Shown here in pieces: positions 36,577 through 44,804 of a stretch of 64,000 nt of DNA. This DNA comes from Maritimibacter fusiformis. GTDB taxonomy: Bacteria; Pseudomonadota; Alphaproteobacteria; Rhodobacterales; Rhodobacteraceae. The DNA lies in assembly GCF_008086115.1 (NCBI RefSeq), contig NZ_VSIY01000006.1, positions 124,001 to 188,000 on the forward strand, read 5' to 3'. The notes under the pieces were generated by a model. It was given only the letters and a program-made list of their open reading frames with translations, had not been told where the DNA came from and ran no database searches. Positions within the stretch are counted from its first letter, which is position 1. The number at the start of each line of letters is the position of its first letter. Position numbers and translations under genes: made by a program.

Positions 36577-37479
36577 CTATTCGAGGGTCGCAAAGAACTC
36601 CCAGATCTCGGTCGCGCCGTCGAATTCGAAGGTCGCGCGCCCGATGAACGGCAGGTCAGGCCCGCCCGAGGGCCATTTGTGCCCGCCGCCGGTGATCCTG
36701 ACACCGGCCAGCGGCACATCGCACCCGGCCCAGTCGCTGCGTTCCGCTGCGGTGCCATCGTCCAGCGCGTCACGGGTCGTGACCGCGCCGACCCCCGTGC
36801 ATCCGGCCTGATCGGCGAAGAAGGCTATGCTTGCATCGTGGCTGAGAAGCGTCATGTCGGTGCCCCAGCCGGAAATGATCCGTCCGCCGTCGAAGGGCAC
36901 GATGGGGTCGTCGGTGCCGTGGATCAGCAGCAACGGAAAGGCGGGCGCATCGGCGCAATCGTCGCGCAGCATCGCCGGCAAGGTCATCCCCACCACCGCC
37001 ACGCCGGCCAGCACGCCTGCGCGCTTGCAGGCATAGGACAGCCCGATAATGCCGCCCTGCGAAAACCCGGCCAGATAGATGCGGTCGCGGTCGATCCGGG
37101 CCTGCGTGTCGACCGCCGCGATGACCTGATCGAGATAGGCGAGGTCATCGCGCGGCGGCACCAGCCGGGCCGCGCCGGGGCCTTCGCCGACGTTCCAGAC
37201 CCGGTGCAGGGCGCTTGGATAGGCGGTGACGAACCCTTGTTCGGCGGCGAGTGCGTCGAACCGGTGGCGGGTGGTGGTCGCCATGCGCGGGCCGCTTTCA
37301 AGCACCCCGTGCAGCACCAGGATCAGCGGCGCCGGGTCGGGCAGGTGTTCGGGGATGGTGACGAGAACCTCGCGCGCATGACCGTCGAGGGTGAAGCGCA
37401 GCCTCTCGCCCCGGGCGGGGGCGGCGACGAGCAGCAGGAGCAGGAGGACCAATCTCATCGGTCGGGCACGCATAGCCAT
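36577..37479 (-). CDS. Secreted PHB-depolymerase/LpqC-type esterase
   Basis: A 300-aa protein with signal peptide (LVLLLLLLVAAPARG) and an alpha/beta-hydrolase fold. The nucleophile Ser is in YLAGFSQGGIIGLSYAC, the acid in LLIHGTDDPIVPFDGG, and the His in GGHKWPSGG; Cys residues suit a disulfide-bonded exported enzyme. It resembles the polyhydroxybutyrate depolymerase/feruloyl esterase family (LpqC). The start is uncertain: ATG at 37479 or the one at 37458 (MRLVLLLLL) would both give a signal peptide. Convergent with rlmE. Confidence 0.82.
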   Translation of the reverse strand: MAMRARPMRLVLLLLLLVAAPARGERLRFTLDGHAREVLVTIPEHLPDPAPLILVLHGVLESGPRMATTTRHRFDALAAEQGFVTAYPSALHRVWNVGEGPGAARLVPPRDDLAYLDQVIAAVDTQARIDRDRIYLAGFSQGGIIGLSYACKRAGVLAGVAVVGMTLPAMLRDDCADAPAFPLLLIHGTDDPIVPFDGGRIISGWGTDMTLLSHDASIAFFADQAGCTGVGAVTTRDALDDGTAAERSDWAGCDVPLAGVRITGGGHKWPSGGPDLPFIGRATFEFDGATEIWEFFATLE

Positions 37480-37519
37480 GTCATGCCGCCACTATGCCCG
37501 CCCGGCGCGCAGGTTCAAT

Positions 37520-37678
37520 TCAGAATGCGGCCCAGTCGGTGAAGATCGGCTTGAGAACCGGCACCGGCTTCGGCTCTGGCCGGGTGCGGGTGCTGTTGTC
37601 GGACCTGTCTTGGGTGTCCACGCGGGTGCGTTTCGGCTCGGGGTTGGTCCGGCTCCTGGGGTCGGTGAATGACGCCAT
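37520..37678 (-). CDS. Possible small basic protein, 52 aa
   Basis: Starts MASFTDPRSRTNPEPKRTRVD and ends KPIFTDWAAF, with GGAGAAG 6 bases before the ATG. Rich in Arg, Pro, Asp and Thr, with no hydrophobic helix, so probably disordered. It is the only plausible reading of the gap between the esterase and the 37964 gene. No family recognised; a longer frame through the same start continues upstream to 37828 but has no ribosome-binding site. Confidence 0.4.
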   Translation of the reverse strand: MASFTDPRSRTNPEPKRTRVDTQDRSDNSTRTRPEPKPVPVLKPIFTDWAAF

Positions 37679-37865
37679 CTGCGCTTCTCCGTATTCGGCC
37701 CGGCGCTTGCGCGGGCTTCGGTTGCGGTGCCCTGTCGGCCCTCTTCTGGGGAAGGTCCGTAAGGCAAGCATCGCACCCGAGATGGGCATGGTCAGGGCAG
37801 GTCCGGGGCCTCTTGATGCCGAAACCATGGCGTCCGCCTGCGCCGCGATGCCGCGCAGGAATGGC

Positions 37866-37893
37866 TTGCCAGAGAATATCAGTTAGAAATATT
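37866..37893 (+). promoter_or_regulatory. Possible promoter of the globule-like gene block
   Basis: TTGCCA (37866-37871), 16 bases, AATATT (37888-37893), about 70 bases before the first gene. An imperfect inverted AATAT...ATATT pair (37875-37893) overlaps it and could be an operator half-site set. Confidence 0.4.
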
Positions 37894-37963
37894 GCAAGAT
37901 GACGATGTGTTCGCCGGGCCAGACCTCGTGGGCGCGGGCAACCCGGTGCGGGAGGGCACAGGC

Positions 37964-38392
37964 ATGTATCGCAGGGTCAACAGCGGCGGGTTCATCGGGG
38001 CCATGACCCTGGGCATCGTCATCGTGATGGCGGTTTTCACCTGGGTGATGTGGGGCATGTCGCGGCAGGTCTACGTGATGACCGACGTGATGGTCGAGTT
38101 GAACGGCAGTTTCAAATCCATGGTCGTCGACATGAACGACATCAACGTCAATATGGTCGCGATGCGCGACAGCATGGGGCGGATGGAAGGGACCATGGCT
38201 GGCATGTCCGCCGATATCGCCGCGATGAGCGGCAACATCGGCGACATGACCGGGCGGATGGCGCAGATGACCGGCACGATGCAGGCGATGACCGCCAATA
38301 TCGCCCGGATGATCGCCGATGTGGGGCGGGCATCCTATGCCTTCTCCAATCCGGCCTCCTACATGTTCGGCGGTGGCCCGTTCCCGTTCTGA
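37964..38392 (+). CDS. Single-pass membrane protein with Met-cored periplasmic coiled coil
   Basis: A 142-aa protein with about 23 methionines. A short basic N-terminus is followed by one TM helix (about 12-34). From residue 53 to 120 every a/d position of an unbroken heptad pattern (3-4 spacing) is Met, Ile or Val, mostly Met, which predicts a long coiled coil, probably periplasmic. The C-terminus is aromatic/Gly-rich (SYMFGGGPFPF). The ATG at 37964 has GGAGGG 7 bases before it. It is the first gene of the 38-49.6 kb block. No family recognised; it may form a multimeric scaffold or bind soft metals through Met. Confidence 0.7.
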   Translation: MYRRVNSGGFIGAMTLGIVIVMAVFTWVMWGMSRQVYVMTDVMVELNGSFKSMVVDMNDINVNMVAMRDSMGRMEGTMAGMSADIAAMSGNIGDMTGRMAQMTGTMQAMTANIARMIADVGRASYAFSNPASYMFGGGPFPF

Positions 38393-38628
38393 CCGGGACA
38401 GGGGCGAGCGGACCGCGAATCGTTTCGCGCTAACGGCGAGTGCGCGGGGCCGGGCATTCGGTCTCAGGCGCGCAGGTAACGCCTGAAAAAGACCGGATCG
38501 CCAGTCCCGCACCCCGGCGAGCGCCGGGAAATCGCCCGAAAATCTGCGCCAAAGTGACGCGATTTGCCGGTGTGAGCGCTGACTCTGACAAAAATCAATG
38601 AAATTTTCGCCAAACATGTTTAGACATA

Positions 38629-38646
38629 CGAATATTACGATATTCG
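38629..38646. promoter_or_regulatory. Perfect palindrome before the adaptor gene, ArsR-type operator candidate
   Basis: CGAATAT-TACG-ATATTCG, a perfect 7-bp inverted repeat in an AT-rich island (38585-38650) inside the 297-base gap between the first gene and the adaptor gene. It contains GAAT-N8-ATTC. AT-rich repeats of this size are bound by ArsR-family repressors, among them the persulfide sensors BigR/SqrR. No regulator gene is in the block. Confidence 0.5.
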
Positions 38647-38689
38647 AATGCGAAAGATCTATTTTCTGTCTCAGCCTTGAGGAACGACG

Positions 38690-39838
38690 ATGGGACCGTT
38701 TGGACGTCACGCACTCTGCGCCGCAGTCCTGAGCCTCGCCGCCACGGCGAGCTTCGCCGAAACCCCCGCCTATTCCGCCATCGCCGGCAATTTCCTGACC
38801 GCGCCGGTGGTGACCGCCCAGATCGGCGGCAGCGCAACCGTAGGGGGAACGGTGGTGCCGTTCAAACAGGTGACGCTGTCGGCCCAGGCGCCGGGGATCG
38901 TGACCTTTCTCGCGGGCGCCGAGGGGCACCGGGCCGAAGAGGGCGAGGTGCTTGTGCGCCTCGACGATCAGAACCTCGCCGCCCAGCGCCGCGCGGCGCT
39001 GAGCCAGGTCTACCAGGCCGAGGCGGCGCTGAGGAACTCTTACATGCAGTATTCGCGCGAGCTTTACTCGCCGCGCGTCAACTCCGTCACCGGCTTTCCC
39101 GGCATGGGCGTTCCGGCCACCTTCGACCAGTTCTTCACCCGCGGCTTTTCCTCGATGACCGGCCAGTCCAACCCGGGGCTGGAGCGTCAGGCCGACCTTT
39201 ACGCACAAGGCGTCGGCGTCGATCAGGCGCAGAACGCGCTGGCCGCCGCCCAGGCCAACCTCGAGGCGATCGACGCGGGCCTGCGCGACTATCAGTCGGT
39301 GGCGGGCTTTGCCGGGATCGTCGTGGCCAAGCATGTCGAGGTCGGCGACACCGTGCAGCCGGGCATGCCGCTGGTGACCTATGCCTTCGTCGACTACCTG
39401 CGCGTCGAGGCCGACGTGCCGGTGCGCCTGGCCGCCGGTCTGGCCGAGGGCATGCTGGTGCCCGCGCGGCTCGATGCCGGCGCGCAGGTCGAGGCAAAGG
39501 TGGCGCAGATCTACCCCGTCGCCGACCCGATGCGCCACACGGTGACGGTCAAGTTCGACCTGCCGCTGGGCACGCCGGGCGGGCCGGGGATGTATGCCGA
39601 GGTGACCGTGCCCGACGCCTCGGTGCCGGTGCAGACCCAGACCGCGGTGCCCGCCGAGGCGCTTTTGTGGCGCGGCAGCCTGCCCTCGGTCTTCGTTCTG
39701 GATAATGGCCGGCCCTCGCTGCGCATCGTGCGCGTCGGCTATCCGCTGGCCGATGGCCGGGTGTCGGTGGTGTCGGGCCTGTCGGGCGGCGAGGTGGTGA
39801 TCCTCAATCCGCCCGCCTCGCTGGTGTCCGGACAGTAG
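38690..39838 (+). CDS. RND efflux periplasmic adaptor (HlyD/AcrA family)
   Basis: A 382-aa membrane-fusion protein with signal peptide (residues 1-23, ending ASFAE). The first lipoyl half-motif is SAQAPGIVTFLAGAEGHRAEEGEVLVRLDDQ, followed by a hairpin interrupted by an unusual segment with YSPRVNSVTGFPGMG and FFTRGFSSMTGQSNPG, then the second lipoyl half FAGIVVAKHVEVGDTVQPG and the beta-barrel domain. It would link the RND pump to an outer-membrane channel. No TolC-type gene is next to it. The RND gene follows after 9 bases. Confidence 0.88.
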   Translation: MGPFGRHALCAAVLSLAATASFAETPAYSAIAGNFLTAPVVTAQIGGSATVGGTVVPFKQVTLSAQAPGIVTFLAGAEGHRAEEGEVLVRLDDQNLAAQRRAALSQVYQAEAALRNSYMQYSRELYSPRVNSVTGFPGMGVPATFDQFFTRGFSSMTGQSNPGLERQADLYAQGVGVDQAQNALAAAQANLEAIDAGLRDYQSVAGFAGIVVAKHVEVGDTVQPGMPLVTYAFVDYLRVEADVPVRLAAGLAEGMLVPARLDAGAQVEAKVAQIYPVADPMRHTVTVKFDLPLGTPGGPGMYAEVTVPDASVPVQTQTAVPAEALLWRGSLPSVFVLDNGRPSLRIVRVGYPLADGRVSVVSGLSGGEVVILNPPASLVSGQ

Positions 39839-39847
39839 GGGGCCGCC

Positions 39848-42800
39848 ATGACCGACCACCCCCACCAGAACAGGGACGACCCCGGGGCCGAAGGCCTGGG
39901 CCTGGCCGGGCGCCTGGCCAAGGCCTTCATCACCTCGCCGCTGTCGCCGCTCTTGCTGGTGGCCTGCCTGGCGCTGGGTCTGGCCGGGCTGGCGCTGACG
40001 CCGCGACAGGAAGACCCGCAGATCTCGGTCCCGATGGTCGACATCTTCTTCAGCTATTCCGGCATGTCCGCCGAGCAGGTCGCCTCGCTCGCCACCGATC
40101 CGCTGGAGCGGTTGATGAGCGAGATCCCGGGCGTCGAGCACGTGTTTTCCGCCTCCGAGCGTGACGGCGCGATGGTGACGGTGCAATTCGAGGTCGGCGA
40201 AGAGATGGGGCCGTCGCTGGTCAAGCTCAACGACAAAATCGCCTCGAACCTCGACAAGATCCCGCCGGGCGTGAGCCAGCCGCTGATCCGCCCCAAGGGC
40301 GTCGATGACGTGCCGGTGGTGACCCTGACGCTGTGGAGCCACGAGGTCGACGAGGGCGCGCTGCGCGCGCTGGGTCTCGACGTGATGCAGCGGCTCAAGG
40401 AAGTGCCCAACACGGCCCAGAGCTTTGTCGTCGGCGGGCGCTCGGACGCGATCAAGGTCGAGGTGTTCCCCGAGCGTCTGGCGGGTTTCGGCATCGGGTT
40501 GGACGAGATCGCGCGCACCATTCGGGCTGCGAACTCCGAACGCGGCGTCGGCACGGTCGAGGCCGGGGCAAGCTCGTTCACGCTCTATACCGGGGCATTC
40601 CTGACCTCGGCGCGCGACATCGAGAACCTGATGGTCGGCGTGCACCAGGGCCAGCCCACCTATATCCGCGACGTTGCACTGGTGACCGAGGGCACCGACG
40701 ACGCGACCTCGATGGTCAGCTATTACACCGGCCCCGCCTATGGCCACGACGGTCACGGCGCGGCGGCTGACGCGGCCCACGGCCCGCTGGCCCCGATCGG
40801 CGCACCCGCCGTCACCATCGCGGTGGCCAAGAAGGCCGGGTCGAACGGCGTCAGCGTCGCGGATGCGGTGCTGGCCTATGTCGAGCGGCTGCAGGGCGAC
40901 CTGATCCCCGACAACGTCACCGTCGAGGTCACCCGAAACTATGGCGAGACCGCGAACGAGAAGGTCAACGAACTGATCTTCAAGCTGTTCGTGGTGACCG
41001 GCGCGGTGACCGTGCTGATCTGGCTGGCGCTTGGCATCCGCGCCGCCTCGGTGGTGCTGATCGTCATCCCGGTGGTGATCCTGGTGACGGTCTTTTCCGC
41101 CTACCTGCTGGGCTACACCATCGACCGGGTGTCGCTGTTCGCGCTGATCTTTTCCATCGGCATCCTGGTCGATGACGCCATCGTGGTGGTCGAGAACATC
41201 TATCGCCGCTGGCTCGAGGAAGGCCAGTGCAGCGAAAGCTGCAACGTCGATGCGGTGCGCGAAGTCGGCAACCCGACCATCCTGGCCACCTTCACGGTGA
41301 TCGCGGCGCTTTTGCCGATGGGCTTCGTGTCGGGCATGATGGGCCCCTACATGGAGCCGATCCCGGCGCTTGGGTCGGTGGCGATGCTGTTCTCGCTGTT
41401 CGCCGCCTTCATCTTCACGCCGTGGCTGGCGCAGCGCATCCGCCCGCCGATGCACCTGCTGGAAAAGGCCCAGGCGAAAGAGCATCGCCAGAACCTCGCG
41501 CTGAACCGCTTTTTCGTGCGTCTGCTGGTGCCGCTCCTGACCAAGCGGGTCAACGGCTGGGCCTTTGCCGTCGGCTTGCTGGCGGTGTTCGTGGCAAGCC
41601 TCGGGCTGTTCTACACCACCTCGGTGACGGTCAAGATGCTGCCCAAGGACAACAAGCCGGAATACAACGTCACCGTGAACATGCCCGAGGGCACGCCGAT
41701 GCCGGTGACCGCCAACGTGGTGGCGCGGCTGGCCGAGGAACTGGTTGCCCTGCCGGAAGTGGTGGCGCTGCAAAGCTATGTCGGCACCGCCAGCCCGTTC
41801 AACTTCAACGGCCTTGTGCGCCACAGCTACATGCGCGCCGATCCGTGGCAGGCCGATATCCAGGTCCAGCTGGTGCCCAAGCATGACCGCGACCGGTCGT
41901 CCGAGGATATGGCCGCCGCCACCCGCGAGATCCTGACCCCGATCGCCCGCAGCCTTGGCGCGCGCATCGAGGTGGTCGAGATGCCGCCGGGCCCGCCGGT
42001 CCTGCAAACCATGGTGGCCGAGATCTACGGCCCCGACGCGGCCACCCGGCGTGCCGTGGCGCGCGATGTCGAGGCGCTGTTCGAGCAGGCCGAGACCATC
42101 GTCGATGTCGACGCCTACCTGCAGGCGCCCTATCCGTCATGGCGCTTCGTGGTCGACCGCGAAAAAGCCTCGCGCCGGGGTGTCTCGGTCGAGGATATCA
42201 ACCGCCAGCTTGACATGGTGATGGGCGGCTTCATCCTGGGCGATGTCAAGAACGAACGCGCGGTCGAACCCCGCTTCATCTACCTGCAGATGCCGCTGGC
42301 GCTGCGCGGCCAGTTCGGGCGGCTCGGGCAACTGCCGGTGCCCTCGGCCTCCGGCGCGATGATCCCGCTGACCGAACTGGGCCATTTCGAGCAGTTCCAG
42401 ATCGACGACCCGGTCTATCACAAGGACCTGCGCGCGGTCGAATACGTCACCGGCGACGTCGCCGGGCGGCTGGGCGCGCCGATCTACGGCATCTTCGAGA
42501 TGGAAGACCTGCTGGACGGCTACACCACGCCCGACGGGGTGCGCGTCGACACCAACTATATCGGTCCGCCCGCCGACAGCATGGCCTCGGCGCTGGAATG
42601 GACCGGCGAATGGACCGTCACCTACGAGACCTTCCGCGACATGGGCCTTGCCTTCGGCGCGGCGCTGATCCTGATCTACATCCTCGTGGTCTGGGAGTTT
42701 GGCAACTTCACCCTGCCTGCCATCGTGATGGCGCCGATCCCGCTGACCCTGATCGGAATCGTGCCGGGGCACTGGCTGTTCGGTGCGTCGTTCACCGCCA

Positions 42801-43612
42801 CCTCGATGATCGGTTTCATCGCGCTGGCCGGGATCATCGTGCGAAACTCGATCCTGCTGGTCGATTTCTCGATGCACGCGGTCCGGCGCGGCATGGATGT
42901 GCAGGACGCGGTGATCAACGCCTGCCAGACCCGGACCCGGCCGATCCTGATCACCGCCGCGGCGCTGATAGCGGGGTCGTCGGTGATCCTGTCGGACCCG
43001 ATCTTCCAGGGCATGGCGATCTCGCTGATGTTCGGCGGGCTGGTCTCGACACTGCTCACGCTGGTGGTGATCCCGCTGGGCTGCGTGAGTTTCCGCAAGG
43101 CGCTGCTGAATTCGGCGGGCGAGGATGACATGGGCGGCGGCGGAGTGGCCGCGCCCCAGGACCCGAAAACCGCGCTGGCGCGGGCGCGCGCCGAGCGCGG
43201 GGCAGGGGGCGGGCTGATCGGCGGGTTGGTCGCGGTGCTGCGCGGGGCGGTCGACCTCGTGGTGCTCATGGTTGATCTGATCGCGCTTGGCCTGCGCAAG
43301 CTGGTCTCGGCCCTGGCCCCGCGCCAGGAGCGCCCGGCGATGGCCACGGCCGCCGCCGCGCCCGTGCCGCCGGAACCGGCCCCAGCGCCTTCGCCGGTGA
43401 AGGAGCCGGCCCCGAAGCCTGCCGCCAAGCCGCGCGCCAAGACTGCGGCGAAACCGTCTGCCAAGGCGCCGCCGAAGAAACCCGCGAAGAAACCGGCACA
43501 AAAGCCCGCTGGCAGGGCCGCCGACAAGCGCACAGCGAAACCGGCCAGCAAGCCCGCGCCGGGGCGGCGGGGCATCCGGCTCAAGGGACAGGACGGAGGC
43601 AGGAATGACTAG
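39848..43612 (+). CDS. RND efflux inner-membrane pump (AcrB/HAE family) with long basic C-terminal tail
   Basis: A 1254-aa proton-driven pump; about 1050 aa is usual. The proton-relay Asp pair is in GILVDDAIVVVENIYRRW, and IIVRNSILLVDFSM is the TM10 motif with Arg where AcrB has Lys. A His-rich insertion GHDGHGAAADAAHG lies near residue 299. After the last TM helix there is a hydrophobic stretch (about 1120-1145), then a tail of about 95 residues rich in Lys, Ala and Pro, probably cytoplasmic. The substrate is unknown. It overlaps the next gene by 8 bases. Confidence 0.92.
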   Translation: MTDHPHQNRDDPGAEGLGLAGRLAKAFITSPLSPLLLVACLALGLAGLALTPRQEDPQISVPMVDIFFSYSGMSAEQVASLATDPLERLMSEIPGVEHVFSASERDGAMVTVQFEVGEEMGPSLVKLNDKIASNLDKIPPGVSQPLIRPKGVDDVPVVTLTLWSHEVDEGALRALGLDVMQRLKEVPNTAQSFVVGGRSDAIKVEVFPERLAGFGIGLDEIARTIRAANSERGVGTVEAGASSFTLYTGAFLTSARDIENLMVGVHQGQPTYIRDVALVTEGTDDATSMVSYYTGPAYGHDGHGAAADAAHGPLAPIGAPAVTIAVAKKAGSNGVSVADAVLAYVERLQGDLIPDNVTVEVTRNYGETANEKVNELIFKLFVVTGAVTVLIWLALGIRAASVVLIVIPVVILVTVFSAYLLGYTIDRVSLFALIFSIGILVDDAIVVVENIYRRWLEEGQCSESCNVDAVREVGNPTILATFTVIAALLPMGFVSGMMGPYMEPIPALGSVAMLFSLFAAFIFTPWLAQRIRPPMHLLEKAQAKEHRQNLALNRFFVRLLVPLLTKRVNGWAFAVGLLAVFVASLGLFYTTSVTVKMLPKDNKPEYNVTVNMPEGTPMPVTANVVARLAEELVALPEVVALQSYVGTASPFNFNGLVRHSYMRADPWQADIQVQLVPKHDRDRSSEDMAAATREILTPIARSLGARIEVVEMPPGPPVLQTMVAEIYGPDAATRRAVARDVEALFEQAETIVDVDAYLQAPYPSWRFVVDREKASRRGVSVEDINRQLDMVMGGFILGDVKNERAVEPRFIYLQMPLALRGQFGRLGQLPVPSASGAMIPLTELGHFEQFQIDDPVYHKDLRAVEYVTGDVAGRLGAPIYGIFEMEDLLDGYTTPDGVRVDTNYIGPPADSMASALEWTGEWTVTYETFRDMGLAFGAALILIYILVVWEFGNFTLPAIVMAPIPLTLIGIVPGHWLFGASFTATSMIGFIALAGIIVRNSILLVDFSMHAVRRGMDVQDAVINACQTRTRPILITAAALIAGSSVILSDPIFQGMAISLMFGGLVSTLLTLVVIPLGCVSFRKALLNSAGEDDMGGGGVAAPQDPKTALARARAERGAGGGLIGGLVAVLRGAVDLVVLMVDLIALGLRKLVSALAPRQERPAMATAAAAPVPPEPAPAPSPVKEPAPKPAAKPRAKTAAKPSAKAPPKKPAKKPAQKPAGRAADKRTAKPASKPAPGRRGIRLKGQDGGRND

Positions 43613-44057
43613 GCCCGCCGCCAGATCGCTCGCGCTGCTCGCCGTGCTCGTCACCGGTCTGGCAACGCCCGCCGCTGCGCAGATGCAACTGCCCGCGCCG
43701 CCGGTGCCCGGACCCTATCCGCTGATGCCGGTGCCGATGCCTTATTCGCAGCCCGGCGTCAGCCAGCGCCCCGCGCCGGTGTTTCCGGGGCCGCAGGCCG
43801 GCATGCGCGTGCCCTACTGGATGCAGCAACCCGCGCCGGGCGTGCCGGTGGGCGATGCGCCGGCCGCGACCGGACCTGGTGCCGACTATGCCCCGGTGCC
43901 GGGGGTCGGGCGGCAGGGGCAACCCAATCAGCCCTACGTGCCGCAACCCTATTGGCAACCGCAGGGCAGTTGGATGCAGCCACCCGGATGGGGTGCGCCG
44001 CAACCGGGCTGGGGTGGACCGGGCTGGGTGATGCCTCAAGGCGGAGGTGGCCAGTGA
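43605..44057 (+). CDS. Secreted Pro/Gln/Trp-rich low-complexity protein
   Basis: A 150-aa protein with a clear signal peptide (TRPAARSLALLAVLVTGLATPAAA, cut near residue 26). The mature part is low complexity: Pro, Gln, Gly, Met, Trp and Tyr make up most of it, with WMQPPGWGAPQPGWGGPGW near the end. There is no Cys. It overlaps the RND gene by 8 bases and the next gene by one base (TGATG). Probably a structural or coat protein of the same set as the next two. Confidence 0.7.
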   Translation: MTRPAARSLALLAVLVTGLATPAAAQMQLPAPPVPGPYPLMPVPMPYSQPGVSQRPAPVFPGPQAGMRVPYWMQQPAPGVPVGDAPAATGPGADYAPVPGVGRQGQPNQPYVPQPYWQPQGSWMQPPGWGAPQPGWGGPGWVMPQGGGGQ

Positions 44058-44692
44058 TGCACCGAACCCAGGCCCTTGCCGGTGGCCTCGTGCTGAGCCT
44101 TCTGGCCGCGCCGGGCGTGGCCCAGAACGCGAACCCCTGGAGCCAGCGCCCGGCAGCAACCGGCTATGCGACCGCGCCGGTCGCACCGCCGCAACCGGCA
44201 ACCGGCACCTATGCGCCGGCCGACCTCGAGGCGCGCCTGTCGGCCCCGACCGTCACCGCGACCCCGGCCCAGCCGCAGGTGGCCCCCGGCCAGCCGGTCG
44301 CACCTGTCGCGCCGGGCGCCGGGGCGGTGGTGCCGCCCTATGCCGGGCTGCCGCTGAGCGGCGGCTATGGCTACCTGTCCGCCTACCCGAGCGCGCCGGT
44401 CGTGACCGGCGGCTATCCGGCCACGGCCTATCCCTACGGCGGCGGCTATCCCGCCACGGCCTACCCCTATGGCGGTGGTTATCCGTCCTTTGGCGGCGTG
44501 CCGGGATATGGCGGCGTGCCGGGCGGCTATGGAATGCCCGGCTATGGCGGGGCGGGCTACGGCCTGCCCGGGTATGGCGCAACCGGCTACGGCCTGCCGG
44601 CCTACGGCACCGGATGGAATGGCCCGACCAGCGGCTGGGGGCCCAGCGGCCTCGGCATGCCGATGGGAGGGTTTTCGCCTTTCGGCTTCTGA
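44057..44692 (+). CDS. Secreted Gly/Tyr/Pro-rich low-complexity protein
   Basis: A 211-aa protein with signal peptide (ALAGGLVLSLLAAPGVAQ, cut near residue 23), an Ala/Pro spacer, and a C-terminal half built of short repeats such as GGYPATAYPYG (twice) and GYGLPGYGATGYGLPAYG. It has no Cys. Tyr/Gly-rich repeats of this sort form self-assembling coats, for example in sulfur globule proteins. Its start overlaps the stop of the preceding gene. Confidence 0.7.
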   Translation: MHRTQALAGGLVLSLLAAPGVAQNANPWSQRPAATGYATAPVAPPQPATGTYAPADLEARLSAPTVTATPAQPQVAPGQPVAPVAPGAGAVVPPYAGLPLSGGYGYLSAYPSAPVVTGGYPATAYPYGGGYPATAYPYGGGYPSFGGVPGYGGVPGGYGMPGYGGAGYGLPGYGATGYGLPAYGTGWNGPTSGWGPSGLGMPMGGFSPFGF

Positions 44693-44804
44693 CGAAGCCG
44701 AGGCAGTCGACCGCGCCCTCGGGCGCAAGAAGTTGGAGCATGGCATGCGTCCCGGTGCCGGTCTCCAAACCTGGACACGGGACGTTTGAAAGGGAGTTGA
44801 GAAC

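Noticed and set aside
37883-42007. A 1374-codon open frame on the minus strand opposite the RND genes
   Set aside because: It is His/Arg/Gly/Gln-rich with no domain, and the opposite strand encodes clear RND adaptor and pump proteins with ribosome-binding sites. Long antisense frames are usual in GC-rich DNA.
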